A DNA stretch of 56,023 nucleotides from Eubacteriales bacterium. Its GTDB lineage: Bacteria > Bacillota > Clostridia > Lachnospirales > Lachnospiraceae. The translations under genes and the position numbers were made by a program. Below the pieces are notes generated by a model. That model did not search any database. It was given only the letters and a program-made list of their open reading frames with translations, and had not been told where the DNA came from. Of this stretch, positions 42,299 to 50,693 are shown piece by piece. Each line of letters opens with the position of its first letter. Position 1 is the first letter of the stretch. The stretch is from NCBI GenBank assembly GCA_030533405.1, contig JAUNJF010000023.1:1-56023 (forward strand). Direction: 5' to 3'.

Positions 42299-42367
42299 TC
42301 ATTTCTCCATAAAAAACACATAATAGTATGTTAATATAACTCAAAAATTGTATGAGAGGAATTATTG

Positions 42368-43030
42368 ATGAACAGAATTTTGATAGCAGATGATGAAGCA
42401 GAAATGCGAGAACTTATATACAACTATTTAACTGATGCGGGTTACGATGTTGCAGTAGCATCAGATGGAATGCAGGCTTGGGAATTATTCGAAAAGCAGG
42501 TGTTTGATCTTGTGCTACTTGATATCATGATGCCTAAAATCGATGGATATGGTGTGTGTGAATTAATTCGCAAAAAGTCAGATGTTCCGGTTGTGTTTTT
42601 GACTGCATTAGATGGCGAAGAACATCAATTGATGGGGTATGATTCACAGGCAGATGATTATGTGACGAAGCCATTTTCCATGCCTGTCCTTCTCAAGAAA
42701 ATCGCTGCGATTTTGAGAAGAAAAGGAAATGAAAGTTCGGAGAATCTGCTTGAGTATAAGAATCTTGTTATTGATCGTGATGTGATGGAAGTGAAGGTGG
42801 ATGGTAAGAAGCTTAGTTTAACCATAAAGGAATTCGAGATTTTGTATCTGTTTGTCAGTCGTCCGGGTTTTGTTTATACGAGAGATATGATTATTGATGC
42901 GATTTGGAAGGATGGCTTTGCGGTGGAGGATCGCGTGGTGGATAGTCATATCAAGAATCTTCGTCAAAAAATTGGCGAGGGATATATTGAGACCGTGAGG
43001 GGGATGGGATATCGTGCAATCAAAGAATAG
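42368..43030 (+). CDS. OmpR/PhoB family response regulator
   Basis: 220 aa from the ATG at 42368, with GAGAGGAA upstream. The receiver has DDE at 8-10, D52 (LVLLDIMMPKIDG) and K-P-F. The winged-helix output domain is at about 125-220 (LTIKEFEILYLFVSRPGFVYTRDMI, VDSHIKNLRQKI, ETVRGMGYR). It overlaps the partner kinase by 17 bp, so the two are coupled. The target may be the esterase lipoprotein downstream or the serine hydrolase upstream, inferred from position. Confidence 0.94.
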   Translation: MNRILIADDEAEMRELIYNYLTDAGYDVAVASDGMQAWELFEKQVFDLVLLDIMMPKIDGYGVCELIRKKSDVPVVFLTALDGEEHQLMGYDSQADDYVTKPFSMPVLLKKIAAILRRKGNESSENLLEYKNLVIDRDVMEVKVDGKKLSLTIKEFEILYLFVSRPGFVYTRDMIIDAIWKDGFAVEDRVVDSHIKNLRQKIGEGYIETVRGMGYRAIKE

Positions 43031-44273
43031 AGCAAAACAATTTACCAAGGTATTACTAATCGCATTTGTGGTTCAAATGTTTGTCTGTGGTTTATTGTTT
43101 TTCTTTTTGTATAAAACAATGCCAGAGGGCTATAACATGGATCGAATTGAGAAAATTCAATCGGATTTTGATTTGCTTCGACCAAAACTTCGTGCAATCG
43201 CATCAACAGAATTTGGACCGTTGGTGGATGCATTTATCGGAGAAAGAAATATATTAGTTTATCTGACAAATCCGCCACAAAGTGAAAATGATGCTATGTT
43301 AGGCAATGTGATATATAAAACAAACTCGAAGCTTTGTGCATCATCAAAGGAGGATGTGCTGGCTTATTGGAGAAACATAGGAGAAAATGCATATACAACG
43401 TCCTGTGGGGAGAATGTATATTTTACGGATGAGAATAAGGAATACACGGTAGCGGTTGTGTTTTATGCAGAAAAAGAAAACTTTGTTTTAACTACCTGTG
43501 CAAAATATATGCCATATATCTTCTGTATTATGTTGGCTACATCATTTATATGTGCTTTTTTCTCTAGTCTGAAAAAAGAAATTGGACATACCAATAAGTT
43601 GGAGGCACAACGAAGTGTATTCTTTGCAGCCGCTGCTCATGAATTAAAAACACCACTGAGCATTGTAGATGGTCAGCTTTCAGGCATGCTAGATGGAGTA
43701 AGCGGATATGAAAATCATGATACATACTTGCGAAAGAGTCTTGAAAATGTTAGACGAATGGAGCAAACGGTTAAAAATATTATTACAGTATCTCGATTGC
43801 AGGCGGGTTCAGAGGCTTTGGAGGAACCGGTAAATGTTGACGAAGTCATTACAGAATTAATGAATATATATGGTGATTTGTTTGATCAGAAGAACATTGT
43901 TGTGGATGTAAATGTTGAAAGTAATCTTGCACTTATGATTAATCATGAGCTGGTGAAGGATTGCATAGGGGCATTACTTTCAAATGCATGTAATTATTCT
44001 CCTGTTGGGGCAGATGTTAATGTGAGCGGCCTAAAGCGAGGAAATATGATTGAAATCTCGGTGGAGAATACTGGCGTGACAATTGATGAAGAACATTTGC
44101 AGCATTTATATGAGGCATTTTTCCGTACGGACAAATCACGTAACAGTAATACTGGTGGAAGCGGATTGGGATTGTATCTGGTTAAGCTTGTTACAGAGAA
44201 TTACGGTGGTAACTGCAAGATTGAGAATACAGACAATGGAGTTAAGAGTACCATTGTGTTACCAGAAAAATAA
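43014..44273 (+). CDS. Membrane sensor histidine kinase
   Basis: 419 aa from a GTG inside the regulator gene, with GAGGGGGAT upstream. TM1 lies at about 12-33, an extracytoplasmic sensor of about 125 residues follows, and TM2 is at about 165-185. The H-box AAAHELKTPLS has H209. An N-box (LLSNACNYSPVG) and G-box (GGSGLGLYLVK) complete the HisKA/HATPase module. A short sensor with few Cys gives no clue to the signal. It pairs with the OmpR-type regulator. Confidence 0.93.
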   Translation: MQSKNRAKQFTKVLLIAFVVQMFVCGLLFFFLYKTMPEGYNMDRIEKIQSDFDLLRPKLRAIASTEFGPLVDAFIGERNILVYLTNPPQSENDAMLGNVIYKTNSKLCASSKEDVLAYWRNIGENAYTTSCGENVYFTDENKEYTVAVVFYAEKENFVLTTCAKYMPYIFCIMLATSFICAFFSSLKKEIGHTNKLEAQRSVFFAAAAHELKTPLSIVDGQLSGMLDGVSGYENHDTYLRKSLENVRRMEQTVKNIITVSRLQAGSEALEEPVNVDEVITELMNIYGDLFDQKNIVVDVNVESNLALMINHELVKDCIGALLSNACNYSPVGADVNVSGLKRGNMIEISVENTGVTIDEEHLQHLYEAFFRTDKSRNSNTGGSGLGLYLVKLVTENYGGNCKIENTDNGVKSTIVLPEK

Positions 44274-44330
44274 TAATCTCCACGAAAAATACATAAAGAC
44301 CGCATAATAAATCCATAAGAGATTAGTAGT

Positions 44331-44398
44331 ATAAAATTGCGGAACTCAGTAAGTATTTAACAAAAAAATATACGTGATTGAGAGTTTTGCAATTTTAT
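44331..44398 (+). repeat. Palindromic element (AATTGCG family), wobble-rich copy
   Basis: AAAATTGCGGAACTC (44333-44347) pairs with GAGTTTTGCAATTTT (44382-44396), with two G-U pairs in the middle. The interior is unrelated to the other copies. It ends six bases before the SD of the next gene. Confidence 0.6.
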
Positions 44399-44417
44399 AT
44401 TGATAAGGAGAATAAAG

Positions 44418-45842
44418 GTGCGGAACATAGTAAAGGTGTTAGTGGCAAGTGTTTTTATCGTGGGAACTTTGAACGGATGTAATCTGTCGGGAAAGGAACG
44501 AGATAGTCTTGTAAATCATATGTCACAAGCAGAGCGTGATTCGGTACAAATTGGTGAAATGACATTATTTAATCAACCATGGGATGAAGCTAATAAGGAT
44601 CCGTTTTTAAGTGAAACATTAATGGAAGAGTGGTATCCGTCAGACTATGTGCAGTACTATGAAGGTGAAAAGAATGCCTGCATTTATTGGGATGATCCTG
44701 AGATGCAGATGGAGTTTGATGAGCTGATTGCACTTAACAAGAACGAGGATTCATCCGTAAAAAATATAGGCGCAGCATCCACGAAAGGACATCGGCTTAA
44801 CTTTGCTGGTATGCTTCCAGAAGATTTTGAAGGTGATAATCTGACGGAGAAAAAAGAGAAGTTAAAGCGCGATTTGGATGAAGAAGTGAAAAGCAATCAT
44901 CTTACGCAAAGGGAAGCAGATAATATGTATCAGGATACTGTTTTTATGTGGGATGCATATGAGAATGGAGAATGTAAGGTAGTGCCTTGTGGCTACATTG
45001 CAAATCGGGAAATGCAATATATGCTTGCGGGATCTGGAAATAAAACATGGGATTTTGACTCGTCAAAGCTTTTGCAAATCAAAGATTCCATCACAGAAAT
45101 ACATTTATCGGATGATGAGATGGATATGGGATTTGTGTGTCATGTGATTGTACCACCAGAGTATAATGAGAAGGATAGTTATCCTATCCTGTTTTTGACA
45201 GATGCGGTTTGGCGAATGGATGCCGTGAATGCTATGTGGCAGGAGATGAAAAGTGGTAATGCCGATAAAGCAATTATTGTAACCCTGGGTTTTGATTATG
45301 CATTGGATAATAGCTGTCAGCCGTTACGTGAATATTATTTTATTCAGCATGCTAATTTGTTGGATGATTTCATAACAGATAATTTAATGCCGCTTTTGTC
45401 GGAACAGTATCCGATTGACTGCGATTCATCAACATTTATGGGACATTCTAATGGTGGATTCTTTGCATATTATTGTCTGTTTCAATCGGATCGGTATGAA
45501 AACCAGCCATTTGGAAATTACTTGATTGGGAGTCCGACCTTATGGTCTTTGCAGGAAGGATTTGGATACGGCGCGGTTATAAATGATTTTGGATATTGGG
45601 AAAGAAATGATTCACTGAGCAAAAAGGTTGTGATTGCAGTTGGGGAACTGGAAGATGCAGAGTATGCAGATTGTTTTGGAGATAAGCCTTCCACAACAGA
45701 GGGAGCAAAATTATTGAATGAGAGAATTTGCGCACATGGTGGCCAATCAAGTTATATTGTATATGATGGAGAAACACATTCTTCTTATGTTGCCAAAATG
45801 CTTGTGGAATATAGTAAAAAGCGTTCGTTACCGTTAAATTAA
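44418..45842 (+). CDS. Lipoprotein esterase (Fes/esterase D-like alpha/beta hydrolase)
   Basis: 474 aa from a GTG with AAGGAG upstream. The lipobox LNGC gives lipidated C21. Residues 25-220 are acidic with no known fold. Residues 230-470 form a putative esterase domain (HVIVPPEYNEKDSYPILFL) with the nucleophile elbow GHSNGG (S344). Glu/Asp of VGELEDAEYAD and His of GETHSSY are the probable acid and base. Relatives hydrolyse acetyl- or feruloyl-xylan or siderophore esters, so a surface deacylase is plausible. The palindromic element at 44331 ends just before its SD. Confidence 0.83.
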   Translation: MRNIVKVLVASVFIVGTLNGCNLSGKERDSLVNHMSQAERDSVQIGEMTLFNQPWDEANKDPFLSETLMEEWYPSDYVQYYEGEKNACIYWDDPEMQMEFDELIALNKNEDSSVKNIGAASTKGHRLNFAGMLPEDFEGDNLTEKKEKLKRDLDEEVKSNHLTQREADNMYQDTVFMWDAYENGECKVVPCGYIANREMQYMLAGSGNKTWDFDSSKLLQIKDSITEIHLSDDEMDMGFVCHVIVPPEYNEKDSYPILFLTDAVWRMDAVNAMWQEMKSGNADKAIIVTLGFDYALDNSCQPLREYYFIQHANLLDDFITDNLMPLLSEQYPIDCDSSTFMGHSNGGFFAYYCLFQSDRYENQPFGNYLIGSPTLWSLQEGFGYGAVINDFGYWERNDSLSKKVVIAVGELEDAEYADCFGDKPSTTEGAKLLNERICAHGGQSSYIVYDGETHSSYVAKMLVEYSKKRSLPLN

Positions 45843-45893
45843 TTATTTGATATGGAGTTTTCTCATACCGCTATAACTAGTACTCGATAACAG

Positions 45894-45921
45894 TTGCCAA
45901 AATGTTTTATTAAGGTATAAT
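45894..45921 (+). promoter_or_regulatory. Promoter in the gap before the U32-like gene
   Basis: TTGCCA (45894-45899), a 16-bp spacer and TATAAT (45916-45921). It would give a leader of about 260 nt. Confidence 0.5.
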
Positions 45922-46056
45922 TGTTAAATACATTATTGATTAGTTGTTTGTCTCATGGTCGAAAACAAGAACGAAAGCCTCATAGAGAAAATGGAGTAGT
46001 AATGAGAAATAGTGGAATAGAATTTGTGAAGGAAGAACAGTAGACAGTATTACTTG

Positions 46057-46167
46057 ATGGAGTGTTTTTTGGACGATATCGAAAAGGAAAGACAATTTAA
46101 GTTATCCTATGCTGAGATTGAAGAGATAGCAGGTGTTGCGATCAACCACTCTTTTTACTCTTATTAA
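46057..46167 (+). pseudogene. Short relic ORF
   Basis: 36 codons reading MECFLDDIEKERQFKLSYAEIEEIAGVAINHSFYSY. The stretch LSYAEIEEIAG resembles the conserved core of a small domain found at the C-terminus of longer proteins (IEEIxG followed by a basic surface). There is no SD. The surrounding 342-bp gap has stops in all frames and other short coding-like pieces (for example FVKEEQ just upstream), which suggests a decayed gene. Confidence 0.35.
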
Positions 46168-46184
46168 TGAGGAGGAACACAATA

Positions 46185-47108
46185 GTGGAAAGGAAAAAAA
46201 TGAAGGTTGCCCGGTTTCATCTTCCAGGTTTGTTCGAGTTTTATGAATTTTATAAGGTGTTTTTGCCGCTTTTTTACAATCATAGAGAATATTTTTATGA
46301 GTGGGTTACAATCGCGTCAATCTATGGTGCGCCAGATGGGTGTATTTGGAGTGGTGGTCGCTTTGGGGCAAATGAATACAGTGCCGAGGATGTTTTGGAA
46401 TTTATGCGGGAGTATGGGATTTCTGCACGTCTTACATTTAGTAATTCATTACTTCGCAAGGAACATCTTTCGGATGAAAAATGTAATCATCTTTGTGCGA
46501 TTTTTGAAAAGCAAAAGGATGCACGGAATGGCGTTCAAAATGGTGTGATTGTGCATTCAGATTTGCTCTTAGAATATTTGAGAGACAAGTATCCGCGACT
46601 TTATTTCGTTTCTTCTACGACAAAGGTACTGACGGATTTTGGACAGTTTTTAGAAGAAGTGCAAAGAGAAGAATTTCGCTATGTTGTACCGGATTTTCGC
46701 TTGAACAAGCAGTTTGAATCGTTGAATATAATGACGCAGTTTGAGAAAGATAAAGTGGAATTCCTTTGTAATGAGTGTTGTTATATTGGATGTACAGACA
46801 GAAAAGCCTGCTATGAAAATGTGAGTCAGAGAATTTTGGGAGAAGACTGCCCAGAGCATATTTGCAAAGCTCCTGGCGCTGGTGAGGGTTACCGGTTTTC
46901 GAAGGCGATGAATAACCCGTCTTTTATTGGCATAGAGGACATTCAAAATATATATCTTCCAAATGGTTTTTCGAATTTTAAAATTGAGGGGCGTGGACTG
47001 GGGACCGCCCTGATTCTCGAGTTTTTGCTCTATTACATGGTAAAACCGGAGTTTCAGTTGCAGGTTCGAGAGCACATATATTTGGACAGTATGTTGGATT
47101 TGTTTTAA
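46185..47108 (+). CDS. U32-peptidase-like conserved protein with cysteine cluster
   Basis: 307 aa from a GTG (GGAGGAA ten bases upstream); an ATG at 46200 is an alternative. The N-terminal part reads like a TIM-barrel U32-type fold (EWVTIASIYGAPDGCIWSGG, EYGISARLTFSNSLL, LYFVSSTTKVLTDFGQF). A C-terminal cluster CNECCYIGCTDRKACYENV followed by CPEHIC could bind a metal or Fe-S cluster, as in U32-family hydroxylases and proteases. I recall similar proteins in Lachnospiraceae genomes without assigned function. No neighbour suggests a pathway. Confidence 0.6.
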   Translation: MERKKMKVARFHLPGLFEFYEFYKVFLPLFYNHREYFYEWVTIASIYGAPDGCIWSGGRFGANEYSAEDVLEFMREYGISARLTFSNSLLRKEHLSDEKCNHLCAIFEKQKDARNGVQNGVIVHSDLLLEYLRDKYPRLYFVSSTTKVLTDFGQFLEEVQREEFRYVVPDFRLNKQFESLNIMTQFEKDKVEFLCNECCYIGCTDRKACYENVSQRILGEDCPEHICKAPGAGEGYRFSKAMNNPSFIGIEDIQNIYLPNGFSNFKIEGRGLGTALILEFLLYYMVKPEFQLQVREHIYLDSMLDLF

Positions 47109-47162
47109 AATATTTCATGAAGTGAAACACAGATTATTCACAAGTGCGTCAATATTCTTACT

Positions 47163-47420
47163 ATGCTTTTGAAGGACCCAGAGTCAGGACCTGTGATGGA
47201 AGGTACTGGTGGAATACGAAAGGTTAGATTTTCTCTTGAAAATAGAGGGAAAAGTGGTTGTGTTCGAGTATGTTATACAGATTTTGCAGATTATGAAGTT
47301 ATTTATTTAATAACAGCTTTTGAAAAAGAAAGAACAAGAAAATCTTACGAATGATGAAAAAAAGTTTTGAAAAAATTAGTAAAATCATTAAAAGAGGAAA
47401 CGTCAAAGAATAGGAGATGA
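47163..47420 (+). pseudogene. Frameshifted HigB/RelE-type toxin remnant
   Basis: Frame 1 reads LLKDPESGPVMEGTGGIRKVRFSLENRG..., then CVRVCYTDFADYEVIYLITAF, the core of HigB-like toxins. It then stops early at 47352. The neighbouring frame continues EQENLTNDEK, and after a seven-A run the original frame resumes as VLKKLVKSLKEETSKNRR, ending at 47418-47420. So there are two compensating frameshifts near A-runs, and about 30 N-terminal residues are missing. The stop overlaps the start region of the antitoxin gene, as in intact higBA operons. Confidence 0.7.
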
Positions 47421-47425
47421 TTTGC

Positions 47426-47737
47426 ATGGGTTCATTATTTGATGATTTAAAACAGGGATTAGAAGAAGCAATTTCATACGAAAAGGGAGAAGGCACAGCA
47501 CATGTTAAAACATATATGATTCATCCTGTCAAAGAATATTCCTGTAAGGAAATTAGAGAAATCAGAATGAAAGCAGGAATGACACAAAGGGTTTTTGCTT
47601 CGTATATGGGTGTTTCGAAAAAAACAGTAGAGGCATGGGAACATGGAACAACGCACCCATCGGGTCCTGTTTTTCGTTTGTTAGAAATGCTAGAAGCACA
47701 TGATATAGAGGATACGGAATATGTGATTGCAAAATGA
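47426..47737 (+). CDS. HigA-like antitoxin, XRE family HTH
   Basis: 103 aa. The ATG at 47426 has TAGGAG at good distance; the in-frame ATG at 47417 is too close to it. The N-terminal half is a linker (LFDDLKQGLEEAISYEKGEG). The C-terminal HTH is MKAGMTQRVFASYMGVSKKTVEAWEHG (about 49-76), typical of antitoxins next to HigB/RelE toxins. The reading frame is intact although the toxin upstream is broken. A terminator follows. Confidence 0.85.
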   Translation: MGSLFDDLKQGLEEAISYEKGEGTAHVKTYMIHPVKEYSCKEIREIRMKAGMTQRVFASYMGVSKKTVEAWEHGTTHPSGPVFRLLEMLEAHDIEDTEYVIAK

Positions 47738-47754
47738 CATGTTAAAGATGTTAG

Positions 47755-47804
47755 AAAACCAATGAAGACAAGGTATTTAATTACTTGTTTTCATTGGTTT
47801 TTAT
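47755..47804 (+). terminator. Terminator after the antitoxin gene
   Basis: AAAACCAATGAA-g-ACAAGGTA pairs with TACTTGT-TTCATTGGTTTT around TTTAAT, followed by TTATTG. Confidence 0.75.
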
Positions 47805-47847
47805 TGTTTCACAATTCGCGGACAAAAATCAACCAAATACGGACATT

Positions 47848-47877
47848 TTGGCATAGGACAGAAATTTTGGTTATGAT
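47848..47877 (+). promoter_or_regulatory. Probable promoter of the small-protein/ABC operon
   Basis: TTGGCA (47848-47853), an 18-bp spacer and TATGAT (47872-47877). Two related boxes, GGACATTTTGG (47841) and GGACAGAAATTTTGG (47857), overlap it as imperfect direct repeats and may be regulator sites. Confidence 0.45.
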
Positions 47878-47920
47878 GTACCTACAGTAAAACAAAGAAA
47901 GATTTTAGGAGGTATGTATT

Positions 47921-48088
47921 ATGCGTCATGTATATATGAGAGGAATTTTAGGTTTGATTTGGTTGGTAGCAGCAATTGCCTGCGCGGTAATGGGTAATTA
48001 TAGTATGATTGCTATATTTGCATTGTTAGGTGGTGTTTATTTGTATTCCGCTTATAGCAATTTCAAGAAATTAAATGTAGAAAAATAG
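47921..48088 (+). CDS. Small two-helix membrane protein
   Basis: 55 aa with a strong SD (TTAGGAGGT). Sequence MRHVYMRGILGLIWLVAAI then a second hydrophobic stretch (MIAIFALLGGVYLYSAY) and a basic end. It is the first gene of an operon with an ABC ATPase 14 bp downstream and a permease. Small membrane proteins of this kind accompany ABC exporters in Lachnospiraceae, perhaps as accessory subunits. Confidence 0.7.
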   Translation: MRHVYMRGILGLIWLVAAIACAVMGNYSMIAIFALLGGVYLYSAYSNFKKLNVEK

Positions 48089-48102
48089 GTTAGGTGACAA
48101 GT

Positions 48103-48798
48103 ATGGAAACATTATTAAAAATAGAGAATTTAAATGCGTGGTATACAAAGGGTGACCCCGTAATTAAGGGATTGAATCTGAAGCTTGCAACGAATAGTGT
48201 TGTTGGATTGCTCGGTTTAAATGGAGCGGGAAAGACTACTTTGTTAAATGTCCTTTGTGGTTTACACAGTGAATATGAGCAGGATGAGGCGACATTTGAA
48301 CAGAAAAAGTTCGCGTACCGCGATGGTAAATTCAAAAAGGATCGTTACATGGTTTTTTCAGAGGATGATTCTTTTGGTTATTTTAGTTTTGATGAATATT
48401 TGCATTATGTGTTTCGAACTTATGGAAAAAAGGTAGATCAAGCAGAGGTAGATTTGTTGGTAAAACGATTTGGATTTGATGCACATCGACAGACGATGAT
48501 TAAAAACCTTTCCATGGGAAATAAGCGAAAAGCATATTTGATTACAGGCTTTGCGCTTAAGCCAAAGTTGTTGTTGTTGGATGAACCAGTAAATGGACTG
48601 GATTTTCAGAGTACAGAAATGCTATATGAAATGATTACAGATTATAAGCAGTATGGAACGGTACTGTTTTCTTCTCATGTTATGGAGAGTGTAACATTGA
48701 CAGCAGATGAGGTTGTGATTTTGAAAGATGGATATATTGCAAAGACATTTTCAAATGAGGAAATAACAGCAGAAAATATAAGAGAGTATGTGTCGTAG
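48103..48798 (+). CDS. ABC transporter ATP-binding protein
   Basis: 231 aa from the ATG at 48103 (TTAGGTGA upstream). Walker A is GLNGAGKTT (about 42-50), Q-loop region SEDDSFGYFS, signature LSMGNKRK (a degenerate LSGGQ), Walker B LLLLDEP, and H-loop SSHVMES. The signature variant and short length fit exporters of the type that move antimicrobial peptides or serve self-protection. It overlaps no gene but is 11 bp from the permease, giving a complete two-component exporter. Confidence 0.94.
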   Translation: METLLKIENLNAWYTKGDPVIKGLNLKLATNSVVGLLGLNGAGKTTLLNVLCGLHSEYEQDEATFEQKKFAYRDGKFKKDRYMVFSEDDSFGYFSFDEYLHYVFRTYGKKVDQAEVDLLVKRFGFDAHRQTMIKNLSMGNKRKAYLITGFALKPKLLLLDEPVNGLDFQSTEMLYEMITDYKQYGTVLFSSHVMESVTLTADEVVILKDGYIAKTFSNEEITAENIREYVS

Positions 48799-48809
48799 GA
48801 GTGAGAAAT

Positions 48810-49946
48810 ATGTTTGAGGTATTAGGAAGAAAGTTATTAGGAGAGAAGGGAAGAAATGCAGTACGAAATGTTTTTGTTGCATTTGTTGTGTATATGGGTC
48901 TTTCCAACTTGGAATATCAGGTGAATGTGTCATTACAGGTTTTGTTGTTCACCAATTTGTTTTTTTCAGGAACTATCATTTTGCAGGTGCTTTCTTCTCA
49001 GGATAATGCCAGATATTTAAAAGGGTTCTTCTCTATGCCATTTGACGAGAAAAAGTTTTTTATTGGTTACGCAGAAGTGATTGGCGCGTATACATTGTTT
49101 ACAAAGACCGCTTTAGTGCTAGCTCTTATATTTGCATTTGGTAAGGTGACAGCATTACAGACTATGATTTTGATGGTTCATTTTGTATATGTATGTTTTG
49201 CAGCAATGATTGTTTTTGCGTTTTTAAAGGATAGAATTTATATTTCTGCATTGATTCTTTCTCTTAGCATTGTAGCTTGTTTTGTGCTTCCAGAGCATGG
49301 ATTTTTAATTGTTGTGTATGGGATTGCATGTGGAGTGATGGCTTTTGTGTTAAGCAAATTGGATCCATATCGTTTTATGGTAAAGGAAAGCCATTTGAAA
49401 AAGGCAAAGAAAGTAGCTAATGCGTCAAAATTTATGGTGACAAAATATATTCTTCGCTATCTCTTATCCAACAAAGGTTATGTGCTTGGAGGACTTTTTA
49501 TGATTGCATTTGGCTGTTTCTTTGCAAAGTCTATGGAAGAGGTTGGATTTTCAAATACTTGCGGATTTGCAATGGCTTTGCTTGCAGTAAATACACCACT
49601 TGCTATCGTTGTAAGCACCAATCGAGTATTGAAGAAAAAGTTGGAAATGATGCCAGATTCCATAAAAGGATTTTTTGTTCCTTATGCAGGATTTTTGTTT
49701 GGTTATTATATGTTATCTTATGTCATTTTTCTTGGTGTGATGCGTATACTGGGAACAGAATTACATTTATCAACTTTTGTGATGGCAATCGCATTTGCAT
49801 TGCAGGCAGCTATATTGGTTGCTACACTCGAGAATAGATGGACGATTGAAAATTGGAAGGTAGAGTCGGATTTGTTGCATCATCCAAGAAAATATATTGC
49901 GCCAGCGATTTTGATGGTGGAGGCATCGTTGTTGCAATTCTTGTAA
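48810..49946 (+). CDS. ABC transporter permease
   Basis: 378 aa from the ATG at 48810 (TAGGAGTGAG upstream). About nine to ten hydrophobic helices, starting at about 18-38, with a basic cytosolic loop (HLKKAKKVANASKFMVTKY) in the middle and a second helical bundle after it. No sequence family beyond ABC-2-like permease is evident. It is the membrane partner of the ATPase upstream. Substrate unknown. Confidence 0.85.
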   Translation: MFEVLGRKLLGEKGRNAVRNVFVAFVVYMGLSNLEYQVNVSLQVLLFTNLFFSGTIILQVLSSQDNARYLKGFFSMPFDEKKFFIGYAEVIGAYTLFTKTALVLALIFAFGKVTALQTMILMVHFVYVCFAAMIVFAFLKDRIYISALILSLSIVACFVLPEHGFLIVVYGIACGVMAFVLSKLDPYRFMVKESHLKKAKKVANASKFMVTKYILRYLLSNKGYVLGGLFMIAFGCFFAKSMEEVGFSNTCGFAMALLAVNTPLAIVVSTNRVLKKKLEMMPDSIKGFFVPYAGFLFGYYMLSYVIFLGVMRILGTELHLSTFVMAIAFALQAAILVATLENRWTIENWKVESDLLHHPRKYIAPAILMVEASLLQFL

Positions 49947-49968
49947 AAAAGAAATAAAAAAGGACACG

Positions 49969-50052
49969 ATGTCTTTCAGCATTAGAACGGTAGCCTCTTT
50001 CATTACTGCTATTATTTGTCTGGTTGCAGGAATAGTAAAATGGGTTGTATAA
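49969..50052 (+). CDS. Possible 27-residue single-helix membrane peptide
   Basis: ATG after AAAAAGGACACG; reads MSFSIRTVASFITAIICLVAG and then IVKWVV. The whole peptide is one hydrophobic helix with a basic residue at each end. It follows the ABC permease by 22 bp in the same direction. Coding is supported only by SD, composition and context. Confidence 0.35.
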   Translation: MSFSIRTVASFITAIICLVAGIVKWVV

Positions 50053-50086
50053 TAGAGCAGAATGAGATGATTTAAGGAGATACATA

Positions 50087-50665
50087 ATGTTATATATAAT
50101 GCGACATGGCAAAACAGATTGGAATGCGTTACATAAGCTTCAGGGAAGAACTGACATTTCTTTAAATGAGGAAGGAAGACGCATGGCAAAAAAAGCAAAT
50201 GAGGAGTACAAGAACGTACATATAGATGTATGTTACTGTTCCCCTTTGATACGAGCGCATGAAACGGCACAGATTCTTATTGGTGATCGTGAGATTCCTA
50301 TTATTACAGATGAACGACTTGTGGAAATGAGTTTTGGAGAGTACGAAGGAATTGCAAATAGCTTTGAAATTCCAGATTGTCCGATTAATGTGCTTTTTAA
50401 GGCGCCAGAGAACTATGTGGAATCCGTAGGTGGGGCAGAAACATTTGCGGAATTATTTGCAAGAACCGGAGCATTTCTTAAGGAAGTTGTAGAACCACAA
50501 TTGCAGGCAGGTAAGGATGTTCTTATTGTTGGACATGGTGCAATGAATGCAAGTATTGTATGTCAGATAAAGGATTTACCAATCAAGGATTTTTGGAGTG
50601 CTGGATTAGAACAATGTAAATTGCTGCAGTTAGAGTATCGAAATGCCGTTCCATGCGAAGTGTGA
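50087..50665 (+). CDS. Histidine phosphatase family protein (phosphoglycerate mutase-like)
   Basis: 192 aa, with AAGGAGAT upstream. The catalytic RHG motif is at 6-8 (LYIMRHGKTDWN), followed by LQGRTDISLNEEGR and YCSPLIRAHETAQIL. The second catalytic histidine is in IVGHGAMN near residue 150. It belongs to the broad-specificity phosphatase branch (CobC/PhoE-like). Likely substrates are small phosphate esters; no cobalamin genes are near. Confidence 0.92.
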   Translation: MLYIMRHGKTDWNALHKLQGRTDISLNEEGRRMAKKANEEYKNVHIDVCYCSPLIRAHETAQILIGDREIPIITDERLVEMSFGEYEGIANSFEIPDCPINVLFKAPENYVESVGGAETFAELFARTGAFLKEVVEPQLQAGKDVLIVGHGAMNASIVCQIKDLPIKDFWSAGLEQCKLLQLEYRNAVPCEV

Positions 50666-50693
50666 GAGGGCTATATTACAGGAGAGAAAAACG

